Of a DNA stretch of 64,000 nt, positions 12,301-24,300 are shown one piece after another (positions within the stretch are counted from its first letter, which is position 1; every line of letters begins with the position of its first letter). Source of the stretch: Eutreptiella sp. 'Long Island Sound 2002' (taxonomy: Eukaryota; Euglenozoa; Euglenophyceae; Eutreptiales; Eutreptiaceae); the NCBI GenBank assembly GCA_964036045.1, contig OZ038402.1, forward strand, positions 5,704,623-5,768,622, read 5' to 3'. Both the position numbers and the translations under genes were made by a program. Under the pieces are notes generated by a model that saw nothing but the letters and a program-made list of their open reading frames with translations, was not told the origin of the DNA and did not search any database.

Positions 12301-15300
12301 GTCTCGGTGTCGCCTTTTCCGGGGAGACGCCCCCTCTGCCCCCTTACCCTTGTGTGCACCTGCATGCCTATTTGTTGTGCTACACTCAGAGCCAGAACCT
12401 GAACCAGGCACCTATCCTGGCTTGGCTCGGCCCTGCTCCCGTGTCTCCCGGCTCTTGCGCTATGCTTCTTTGCTCTTGCCTACTTGAATCTTTAGGCCTA
12501 CGTCTTTTCGTGATATTTGTGTTTTTGTTGCTCTCTGGTCCGTTGCCCCGCCAAATGGTGGAGGGCTATACCGTGCTGCCGATGGCGAATGGACTCATTC
12601 TCCCCTCTTACCTTGGACGTTGCGGGTTTTTTCGTCCCTCCCTCCCTCCCTCCCTCCCTCCCTCCCTCCCTCCCTCGCCCTCCCTCCCTCGCCCCCTGGG
12701 TCTGGGTCTGGGTGTCGCCTTTTCCGGGGAGACGCCCCCTCTGCCCCCTTACCCTTGTGTGCACCTGCATGCCTACGTGTTGTGCTGCACCCAGAGCCAG
12801 AGCCGGAGCCAGGGACCTATCCCTGCTTGGCCCGGCCCCGCCCTGCCTGCTTCTTTGCTCCTGCTGACTTGAATCGTCTGCCCTACGCTATTGTGTGATA
12901 TTTGTGTTTTGGTGATTCATGTTTTTTTTTTTTTTTTTTTTTTTTGACTGGCCGGGGGTGTGTTCTGTTGATACAACCCCGCTCTCCCCCTGCCATGGTA
13001 TCTAAGAACCCGTGATATGGCACGTTTGCTGCCGGCGTATGCTCACCCGCTGCCACACCATGCATACGCACTCCATGCACTTTCCTCCCTGCAGCCCGAG
13101 ACACGGCCCTTCGTGAAGTGTTGCACGTCCACTGCCCAACTGTTCATCACCGTCATTGCTGTCTTTGTGCACCTTTCCCTTGGCCACCTGCGCATTGCAG
13201 TGGTCGGGTGTCACTGACTGCAATCAGGACCGGGCGCTGGCGTATACGGGCAGAGAAAACATAAGGTGCTGCAGGGCCAACGGCCTTCCCCCGCAGCACG
13301 ACTGCCAAGTGCAGCCGCCCTTAGGGGCACCAAACAGAAGATATTAATGAACACATCTGCTTAAGCTATCCCTCACTTACTTCAACTGCCTGACAAATAA
13401 ATAGAAGAACACCCAGACAGATACTGAAAACTGGTCTGCCTGGCAGGGAGGTAACATCAGGGACTGACTTGTGCGCGCCCGTCACTGCGCACAGACGCGC
13501 CTGGACAGCCGAATGACGGCGCCATACCTGCAGGTGCTTCGCGCCAGCCACCTGCACGTATTCTACGGCCATATAGTATACCTGAAGGAGGATCAGAACT
13601 GAAAACCCACAACATCAGGCGGGCTGTGCAGATGCACCAATCTGGCCGCAACAGATGCAACAATTAGGCAGATGCACTGCACTGTGACCGGTGTGAGGCC
13701 AATCTCGCCAATATTCAGCCACCGGCGGGCTGCTATCTCCAACGCTGACGATCCCCTTTACCCCCTGAAACAAAGGCGGTCCTCTGCTGCCACGACCGCC
13801 CTGACGACGCCCTCTGCTGTGTTCTCTGCTCATAGAACTTTTGGCCTGCAGAGATCACACCGCAGCACGCAGGTCCTGCAAATACGCTCTAACTTGCTCC
13901 GCTACTATCGTCCCCTGCAGAGCCTTTCCCTTGCGAGCTAGCACTACTACCGACCACCCTGCGTACCACAACTCGCACACCCAGGCCATCCCCCGCCAGC
14001 CCTGAACCCACTGTTGTTGTGTCGGTTGGACGGGCCCAGACTGCAACAGCACAGCCAACCGGGCTGGCACCGCTGACCCAGGTGTAGCTACCGGCAGCAC
14101 CATGGGACGTCGCGGCCACAGGCATACTGCATTGACCAAGTCGGTGCCATGCTGCGGGGGGCTAATCCAGAGGCCCCCGTCATCACTCACATACGCACAG
14201 CTCAACTGCCTGTCGAGGCTCAGCAGCGCATCAAGCAGCTCCTGCGGGACCCATGATGCCTCCGCATGGCCACTTTCCCGACGGAGCCCTGCCATACCCT
14301 GGTACCCCATCTGTGATTCGGCTGGCAGACTTACGTAACGGCGCACTGCCTGCGCACACCACGGGACCTTGGCCCACATATGCCTCGCCACCAAGCTCAG
14401 CACTTCAGCTGCCAGCGCTACCGCGGACGTCTTCACCATGCCGCGCAGAGCAGCCATGCACTCCATGCTCGGGACTGATGCATGAAACAGCGGCCACGTC
14501 GCAGCACCTCTCGGCGCCTCTATTGTGTCCGCCACCCTGGGCTCTGTCCACACCAGCATCACTCCACCTGGTCCTGTCGTATTTTCCAGCCACAGGCCTC
14601 TCCACACTCTGGCTATCACGACAGCGTGTCGCAGGTGTCGGCGTAGGGCCTGCAGCACCGCCCCAAACAGGGTTAAGGTGTTCAGGCGCAGGCGCGGGCA
14701 ACGCACCGCTTTATGCTGGAGCGGGCAGCCTATCAGAAGCCCACACTGTGGGCATACTTCTTCCTCTGCGCTGTCAAAGTACAGCTCGCACGTCTCCTCG
14801 TAGAATGCCGACAGCAACGCCGCTGCCTGGTCCTGAGGGTGGTAGAGGCATGACTTGCGCCACCACGTGTGTATACCCGCATGCACTTGGGTCTTCATGA
14901 TGTGCCGACAGGGCTGCACTGGAACTGTGGTCTTTTGGATCACGTGCGGCATGTGCTTCAGCGCATCCCTGACCGCGCGCTTCACTTTGAGGACGAGGAC
15001 ACCCCGCTTTGTGAGCACCAGCGTGGCGCCGTTGTCCCACACTCGCGGCCACCTCCATGGGTTACCCAACCGGCGCTGCTGCTCCGCCCTGGATGCATCA
15101 TCAACAACTCTGTTGAGCCGAGATAGGACCTCCTTCCGACCCGTGTCATGCTGGGCCGGCACCCAGAATACTTGGCATGGCACCTGGCTCCTGCATTCGA
15201 CATACGTCGCCACCACTCGGTCGCACAGGTCCCAGGCCCGGAACGACAGCCCCTCGTTGGCCAACTTCTCCACCGCCTGCTTGTTATCGGCGCCGGCGAG

Positions 15301-18300
15301 CAATTGCTCCACGGCGTGACTGATGTGTCCCAGACGCGCTCGCACAGCATCTATCGCCATGACGACGGCTGTGGCTTCCAACAGCATAGTGCCCGCATAC
15401 ATCACCCGCATCCAGGCCCGGAACAAGGCCACTATATGGCCCGTCGGTGTGGCAACACACGCTGCTAACCCCCACACCTCTTGATCCTCGCTGCCACTGA
15501 CGTCTGCCACGATGATGAGCGTGCGCCCTCCCAGGATATCGTTGGCCGAGAACGTCGCCTCCCACGCATCCGCGTCCCGCTCGTACCTCAACTCCGGGGA
15601 CCAGCTGTGCCGCTGACACCACTCGGCGAATAAGACATAGTCATTGCTCATGGGGGTCCGTTGCTGCTGCCCCTTGCAGTGCTGCATAATCAAGGACTGC
15701 GTCGTCTCACGGACATAGCGGTGTCGGGAGTTCGCTGCACGCATCAGCTCCTCAATCCCCAGCTCCCACAGCTTGTGGTAAGGTTCACTCAAGCGTAGAC
15801 CACGGCCATGTAGCAGAAATTGACGGGGCGTCTTGGGTGGTAGGGACAGCACCTTTCTCAGCACCCTGCACAGGATGCTCAGCACAGAAGCACCTTCCCC
15901 GCTTGCCAGCGGCCGCATCAGATCCCGCGGCCAGTGGACCATCCGCTTGTAACACCAGCTCACTAGCAGCACTCCTTCAGTAATGAGCAAGAGTAGGGGC
16001 ACTGACGGCGTGCGCTGCCGCAGCTTGCGCTGCAGCCCATAGGATTGCCTGCGCAGCGCGACCACATCTGCGGGACTGGTGCTCATGAGGTTTGCGTTGC
16101 TGCCCAGGACCTTCACGTAACTGTCTTTCGTGGCTGAGTGGACTACCGTGGGATGCACGTTGACACTGGACCGGACCAGGCGCACCTGCCCCTGCGCTCC
16201 AGACAAATGCAGCAGGCCAAATTTGTCGGGATTGACTGCCGCGTTCATGGCCTTGAGAACGGGCATGACCTGCTCCACCACTTGCTGCAGCTCCGCCGGA
16301 GAGGAGGCCCACAAGGTAGTGTCGTCCACTGTGGCTTGCGCCTTGATGGCTACTTGCGCTCCCCACAGCAAGGTGAGCAAGACCCCGCGGCATCTCTCGT
16401 TCATTCCCCGCCACAACAACAGACTATTCCAAACGTAGAAAAACGGATCCATGCCGCCACCTTGCACCACCCCGCTCAGGATTCTGTAAGCTCGGGCCAA
16501 CCCCAAGGCTGTTTGGATAAATACCTGGAGTCTCCTATACTGTACCATTTGTTGCTCGTAAGCCGCACGCAGGTACGCCGTCCAGTACACTTGCTGACCG
16601 AGGAGGATGCGGTCCGTCTGGCCGTAGCCGTTGGACAGGTCCAGAAACAGGAGCAGGATGTCCTGCCCGCTTTGCACCCGCAGCACCACCGTGTTGTACT
16701 GGATTCTTCTGAGCTGCACACACGAGAGACCCGGCAGAGCAGCATGCTGAAACAGTCCCAAATCCTCAGGACTGAGGAGTCTCTGCAGGCGCATGAAGAG
16801 GAACTTCTGGGCGAGCCTCAGGCATCCGGACGTTACAATGATCGGCCGCGAGCACGTGTTTAAGATCAGGCCATGGCATTTGCGGTAAAGTAGGTGCAGC
16901 GCCTGGAACACCTCATATGGCAGGTGCCCCATGTCCTGCCTCAGGAACTCCTGGACATTTTGCAGCACCCGAAGACCGCCCCACCGTAGCAGGCCCGTTG
17001 CCAGGCCGTCGACAGTAGTTGTCAGGCTGGTTTGTGTCGCTACTGCCGTTGCGACTTCTCCTATGCTGGACTGGTACCTCACTGTGTTCATCACCGCCCC
17101 GGCGCTCTGTTCGTGGAGCTGCTGCCTGCTGGCGGTCAGGACGCGATCCCCATGGTCTTGCGACTCAGGCCCACTGGCACCCATCCACGACGGCCACTCC
17201 CCCTGATTGATGTTGAGGTTCTTCTTCTGGGCCTCTTGCGCAATCACACGCAGCATTGCCTCACCCCTCACAACCTGCTGGAGTGTGCTGTCCCATATGG
17301 CTTCAACACTCATGAAGGGCTTGGATTTACGGATCTTGAGAACCTCGGACGTTCCTGCCTCAAATCCTGCGCGGTTCAATAGCTTGCGGTTGGCCACCTC
17401 TTCCATCCACGACCGCTCCGCAACAAGGGCGCGTAGGACTTCCTCTTGCGCGTCGTCCAGTAGGCCACCAGCTTGCAGTCGGTCCACCAACTCGTCGGTG
17501 GCATTCCGCCCCTTCCGATTTTGTACTCGCCGCTCATCCACTGCCATGCTGACTTCCCTGTTGAGTTGCAGCCAGCGTGCCACGCTCGAATCTGGGACGG
17601 TCAGCTGCTCCATGGCGTCACTGTGCACCTTTTTCTCGTATGCACTCCAGCGCTGATACCTGACGGTGGGACCACGCTCCGCACATCTCCGTCCATCCTC
17701 CACGGCGCCTTGTTGTGCCTGCAGCACCACCACCGGGTGGTCGGCTACCGCCGGCAGGTAACGGACCTTGGAGTTTTGCATCGTGGGGTGTACCACCCCC
17801 CAGTCCTTGTGTAGACGCGCTTCCGTGCCATTGGCCACCACACAGAGCTGCAGCCGCTGCACCTCGTGCACCGCCGTGCTGCTCTCCTTGAGGTGTCGGT
17901 TCCAGTCCGCCAGCATGACCACGAAATCTGCACGTTCCTTCTGTAACGCTTGATGCACCCGTTGCATTACCGCTCTGAACGCACTGCTGTACGCTCTCTG
18001 CGGCATATGGCCACCTACCAGGACCGCTTTGCGTTCCCTGGTGCGGGCCGTCACCATCATGGCATGCGGGTCATCCAGCACCTTATGCAACTGGGTTGCC
18101 CAGTCATGGTGGACCCATACACATATGCCACCCCCGCGCCTGCAGTGCACTGACGTGCGCCGGCCGTAGTCCTGCATCTCTAGATTCAATTCCTCCTTAC
18201 CCGCTCCCAGCTCACAAACTATGAGAACCTGAATCCTCAAAAGCGCCGCCATGGACTTGATCCTCTGCCACTTCACTGCTGACATGCCGTAGACATTGAC

Positions 18301-21300
18301 GAACAGGCACTTGCTGCCCAAACCGTCGTCCCGGCTTCCCGACAGCACTTGCACTACGCTCTGCCACATGGGCTCCGTGTACCGGATCACCGGCGCAGGG
18401 ATGACACCCGGCTGCCTCACCGACACCCGTATCTCCCCGTTCCACACCTCCGTGAGCACGACTACTGTGTCCGTCCAGAGCGGCACGCGCATACCCGTTT
18501 TGCATACCTGCGCTGCCCACACCGCATACTGATCTTGCTCAGCACCCTGCATCACACTGACCTGGGTGGCGACTCCTGATTTTCGTTGTACTCCCATTTC
18601 CCGCCGCCACGTTTGACGGTCGCGCGCCCTGCACGCCAAGACGAAGACCTCACCAAACTCAACCTCCACGGAGTGCAGGACTCCTGGCGGGCTGAGCACC
18701 CTGCCCAGACTATAGCTGCACAGGCCGTATGACTGCACCCATTGGGGACCGAGCACCATCCGCACATATGTGTCCCCATACTGGTGTACCCCCGGACACC
18801 AGCTGTCATCTACGTCTACGTTGGTTGCCACCCACCAGACGGGCACTGATCCTGTCATCGATCTGCCCTTGGTCCCATATGGGGTGTGCTCCCGGTTGAC
18901 CCGCCACTCTAGGCCAGCATCTCTCACTGCCCGTCGCAGGGCTTCTCCACCTAAGAACTGTGCCACGTCACCAGGTTCACACGGCACCCCTACTTGCAGC
19001 GGCCACGGCCCATGCGCCAGCTTGTCACCCTTGGGCTTGGCTCGTTGTGCCTTCACCATCGCTTCGTCCGCATAGGCAAACTCTTCCACATCCTCCAGTC
19101 CATCTGCGTGCAGGATACTCTTCACAGACGCTTGGACATCCACAGGGGCCACTCGGGCCTTCTCTGCATCCCTGCTCAGCACCGTGGTACCTGCAGCTAC
19201 CCACAGCCCTTGGTATGTGACTGCTTGCATCTGGGCCATCCGTTGTTGTGGGTCTGTCGCGTTGGTTGCGTTGTACACTACCCTTGCCCCCTTACGATCT
19301 GCCTGACCATCCCCCCAGAACGAGACATACGGCTGCTGCACACAGTTGGGCGGCAGAATTGAGAACGACACGTCATGAAACAAACCTGCAGGGGGCATAT
19401 TCCCCAGGTGGACCCGCATTCCTTTGCCTTTGCCCTTGGCTGTCGGGTGCTCGGGCTGGCCGCGAATCGCCTGCGCCAGAGCCTGCATATGCCTGGACCT
19501 CGACAGGACCACAGAGACTGCTGCTCCGCGGATCTTCAAACGGCGTTCCTGCTGTCCGTCCGGGAACATGCGCTGCACTGAGGCGGCATCCACACAGAGG
19601 TTCAGTCGGTCTTGGGCCTTGCCATCGCACGCCCCAGCTAGCAGGGTGTACATGTTCGCGAGGTTGTTGAAGATGAACTCAGCATTGATGAACTTGGCGA
19701 TTGTGGCTGGATCTGCTCCTCTGAGGCATGTCAAGGTGATCACATCAATGCTCTGCGAGGCCGTCGTGACATCCTGGTAGTCTGGGCCTCTCTTTTCGTC
19801 TTCCGACCCAGACCAATCGTCACCGTGCTTCAGGGCTCTGAGCTGCTTATGGAGCCTGCGCAGCTCCCTCTGGTGCTGGGCATCCTTCTGTTCCGCCTCC
19901 GCCGTGCCGTCGCCGTCCTCGTCTACCCTGATTGCCGCCGCCCGGTCTTTGGCTTTCCGGTCTTCGTCTCGCCTGCGCTGATCCTCACGGCGCTGTCGGT
20001 CGGCCTCGCGCTTGCGCTCACGATCCACTTCTGCATCCTTCGCCCTCTCTTGTACGCCCAAGCGCTCCCTCTCGTCGCGCAACCGGATGATCTCCCGAAC
20101 GATATTTGTGACGCAGTCATCAACAATGCCCATCCCATCGGCGGTGTTCTGGTCATCAAGCACTTGCTGCATGGCCTTGGGTACATCGTCCAACTCTCCT
20201 TGCATGATGTCCATGACTTTGACAGTGGTGTTGGTGGCACGGATGTAGTCCCAGTGGTCCAGCACAACCCTGTACCAAACTCCCATCTCGGACGTGTCCT
20301 GCGGGGCGAACTTCAGCATGACCTTGCGGGACTGGGCCTTCTTCTCATCAATGTTCTCATCCCCCGTCAGCGGTCTGGACTTTGGCGGCTGCGCCGCTGC
20401 TGGGCGATCAGCGACTTCAAAACCACATTCCGTCATTGCGCGCACAATCTGGGGGCGCCACAACGGTTGGTTCCACTCCGATGCATGGAACTGCTTGTGT
20501 ACATCGTACCCAGCATATTTTTCAGACAGACGCATCGTACCCGCCACCACCTTGAACGCTACCTCCAGCTTCTTGATCAAGGGAATGCCCTCCATCGTGG
20601 TCAGGTCTGCGTCCTCATCACAGCCGGCCTCTCTCAGAATCCGTCGCTGGTCAGAGCCTGGCAACATGGCAAGAGCTGCACCGTACGACCGCACGGCGCA
20701 GAGCTCGTCAGACGCCTGCAGGTTAGCACGCAGCAGCTCTGGGACCAGCGTGTCCGTCAACAGGTGCAGAGCCAGCAATCGAGACGGTGCTCTCCAGGCG
20801 TGATCAGCGGCTTTGGACACGATATCATGGTACTCGATATCCTTTACCGCCCCGTCGATGTCCTTCCACTTCAGCAGGGCACTTGTACCATCACTGCCGC
20901 GCGACACAGACACCCAGGACCCCAGCGTGTCCGGGCGGACGGCTCCTTGAAGCGGCGGCATTGCTGTACAAACATACAACAGCACATGCAGCAGCACGTC
21001 GACGCTTTCCTGCAGTCAAGGCTAACTCTTCCGCATCACGACTCTACTTGGTCCTTTGCACTTCCCGCACCGGTGCCTATGTATGCCGGCTGCACGCTTC
21101 ATCTAGTCGATGTTACTTCACGCAATGCAGGGAGAGAGAGTAAACACTGTTAATCGAGTTAGTTCCTGGACAGGGATTTCTGGACTCTTGGTTGTTTCCA
21201 TGCGCAGACCCCGTGGGAGGCGCCGCAGCGAACTCGCCACTAGCACCTCAACTAACAGGGTGTCCACGCACAGATCACCAAGGGTACTGTGGTACCCCTC

Positions 21301-24300
21301 CTGTCCTCGCGCAGGGCCATACTATCCTCTGTATCCCGGATACCAGGGGCCTCGCCCCCTCCTGCACCTCTGCAGTGCCCGCAACTTGACGCTGTACTTG
21401 ACTCAGCGTTCGTGCCAGTTCGCACTCTGCACTGTACCCCAGCTCCAGAGGCCCTGCCTCCTCCTGCACCGGTGCAGGGCATGCGTCAAGCTGCGGGGGT
21501 ATATCGCTACAGGGCCTTGCCCCTCCCGGCTAAAGCCGGGGATGCTCACAGCATATCTGGCTTACATCCGCGTACGCCGGTCCACAGTAGCGGTTGGTGC
21601 AGCGCCATCCTGCTTGCGCCCTGAGCCGGGCTTCCTGTCCGTGGCATCCTGAGCACACCCAGCCTTTTTAACTCCAGCTTCAGAGGCTCTGCCCCCTCCT
21701 GCACTGGCGCAGGGCATACCGCTGTTCATGGTGGTGTATCACCACAGGGCGTTGCCCCTCCCGGCCACGGCCGGGGACGTCCGCTGCACACCAGCCGTGC
21801 ACGCAACCGCACTCGCACATTCTTGTAAGCGGCAGTCCACAGCTGCGGCAGGCGCAACACCATCCTGCATGCGCCTTCAGCCGTGCTCCTCGTCTATGGC
21901 ATTCCGGGCACCCCCAGCCGCAAGGCATGAGACTGCCCTGCCTCGTAAGCGGAGCGGAGCTCTGATGACAGCAGCAACCCAGGGGCTATAACCCAAGGCA
22001 CATCGCCGCTGCACTCTGCACCCTCCGTCACCGACATGGCAGCACTCGTCGCACAAGCGCCTTGCCGCGGACTGCCTTCATGTACAGCAGCTGAGACACA
22101 CGCCGCCCTGTCTCGCGTGCAGTGCTCGCAGTGCTCCACGGCAACGAAGGCAGCGACAGTGCTGACCGCTGACCGCCATCCTGTACAGGAGCAGATTCGC
22201 AAGCGGTATTGTCCTGTGTGCGGCGCCAGCATTGCTCCGCTGCGACGAAGACAGCAATAGTGGGCGGCAGCTCCTTGGGGCCACATCTAGAGGCACATCG
22301 CTGCTGCACGCCGCAGGCTCCTTCAACGACATGGCAGCCACCGTCGCACTAACGCACCGCAGCTGGCCGCCATTATGTACAGCAGCAGAGACCCAAGCTG
22401 CATTGTCTTGTGTGCGGCGCTAGCAATGCACTGCATCAACGAAGACAGCGACAGTGGGCGGCAGCCCCTCGGGGCTACATCCAGAGGCACATCGCTGCCG
22501 CACGCCTCAGGCTCCTTCAACGACTTGGTAGCCACCGTCGCACCAACGCACCGCAGCTGACCTCCATCATGTACATCAGCAGAGACCCAAGCTGCATTGT
22601 TCTGCGTGCGGTGCCAGCAATGCCTTGCAGCGATGCCACCGTCCTGGTCACGCCCGGCGCCAGGAGGAGCCGCTGTGCCGCGGCGGCTGCGCCCCCTGCT
22701 GTACCGCCAACCCCCCACGATAGCGTGGGGCCCCGTGCCACTGCCCGGGCAGGCCCCCGCCCCCGGGGGGGACCCAGTGCCATCGCCTCGCCCTGGGGCG
22801 CCCTCGTGGGCTGTGGGCGTATAGACACCCTCCAGCCAGGTCGGGGGTCCGGACACCGGGGCCACTCCAGGAGGGGAGTCGCCGGGGCTGGTATAGCCGC
22901 CGTCCCCACCGCCGTCCGCGCCGGGCGTGTCCAGTAAGGCACCGGAGAGGTCTGGGCCGTCGCCGCCCTTCCCGCCTTAGCGTGCTCGCTGGCCTTGGTT
23001 AGTTGCGGCGGGCAGGCCTCCTCTCGCGGACAGGGGGCCAAGGCAGCGACCGCGGGTGGCATTCTCCTGGGGCTACATCCAGAGGCACACTCCTGCTGCT
23101 CTCTGCAAGCCCCATCCACGACTTGGCAGCCATCGTCGCACAAGCGCACTGCCGCTGATCGCCAGCATGTACCGCTGCGGAGACTCCAGCTGCATTGTCC
23201 CGCGTGCGGTGCCAGCAATGCCTCACGGCGACTAAGACAGCGACTGTGGGCGGCACGAGCACGGCACGTGTTGATCCTCAGATGCCCGTCGCCGCTGCCC
23301 TTGTCGATGGTCTCGCTGCGCCCACGCTCCTGTTCTTGTCGTCATCATGGTCCGCTGTCTACCGCACTCAGCGCCACACGCAACGTCGAAGGTGCGGCTG
23401 TGCGGTTGTGCGGAACGGCACTCGTCGTTGACTCTGTTCACCGGCCCATCGCTGAGACACGGCTGCACAGAAGTAACAACGAGTGCGCATCTTAGATCAC
23501 AAATGCATGCATTTGGGGTGCGGGTAAGGACGGAGAACCCTCGCCCCCTCCCTCCCTCCCTCCCTCCCTCCGTCCCTCCCTCCCTCCCTCCCTCCCTCCC
23601 TCCCTCCCTCGCCCTCCCTCCCTCGCCCTCCCTCCCTCCCTCCCTCCCTCCCTCCCTCCCTCCCTCGCCCTCCCTCCCTCCCTCCCTGCCTCCCTCCCTC
23701 CCCCCCTCCCTCGCCCCCTCCCTCCCTCCCTCCCTCCCTCCCTCCCTGAACCCCTCCCTCCCTCCCTCCCTCGCCCCCTCCCTCCCTCCCTCCCTCGCCC
23801 TCGCTCCCTGCAGGACAACGACATGCAGAGCCCCTGCGAACTCGCTTCAGAGGGCTCATGGTTGCGCCTCAAGAGTATGCTGGAGCGGGACTCCGAGTTC
23901 CTCCGGCAGCGCGGTCTCGGAGACTACAGCCTCCTTGTCGTCCTGGTCCGGGCCGCCGACAAGCGCCCCGGCAACCCCGGCGGCCCCTCCCCCGGCCAGG
24001 CCCCGTTCGTGCGGCCGCCGCTGAAGCGCGTGGACACCACCCGGAAGCTGGGGTCGCTGCTGCAGAACCTCGTGCAGCGCTTCCGCCCCCCCAAGCGCCA
24101 GACCCCGGCCAAAGAGGACCTCCTGCACTGGTCGTCGTGGCACTGCGCAGACCAGGCCCTCGTGTACATGGGCATCATCGATTTTCTGAGCCCCTGGGCC
24201 TCGCTGAACATCGGCGAGACGCTGTCGATCCCGCACGGCCGCATGCTGGAGTACGCGGTCATGAGGCATTTCAACCCCGGCGCCTCCCTTCTGCCCCCGG

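Larger units (their letters stand above)
12922..23541 (-). mobile_element. Full-length non-LTR retrotransposon, copy 2 (about 10.6 kb)
   Basis: Minus-strand element. The 24-base T-run at 12922-12945 is its poly(A) tail. The 3' UTR spans about 12946-13854, one long ORF occupies 13855-20961, and a 2.6-kb tandemly repeated leader reaches about 23541, beside a CCCTC array. The shared boundaries of copies 1 and 2 define the ends. The intact ORF suggests recent activity. RNase H downstream of an AP-type endonuclease and RT recalls the I/RandI/Dualen groups, but I cannot place the clade. Confidence 0.85.
6684..23813 (+). other. PIPK intron 2 (17.1 kb) hosting antisense retrotransposons
   Basis: The intron begins GTGAGTCC and ends CTCCCTGCAG. 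It contains, in order, a CCCTC tract, repeat L1, retrotransposon copy 1, a CCCTC tract, about 700 bp of unique DNA, repeats L2 and L3 with CCCTC tracts, full-length retrotransposon copy 2, and a 270-bp CCCTC tract reaching the acceptor. Both elements are antisense to the kinase. Confidence 0.8.

Noticed and set aside
19825..21153. Plus-strand ORF of 442 codons
   Set aside because: Antisense shadow of the gag-like region. The minus frame has the coiled coil and continues into catalytic domains.
22323..23218. Overlapping ORFs on both strands
   Set aside because: Lie in the tandemly repeated, GC-rich leader of the retrotransposon.
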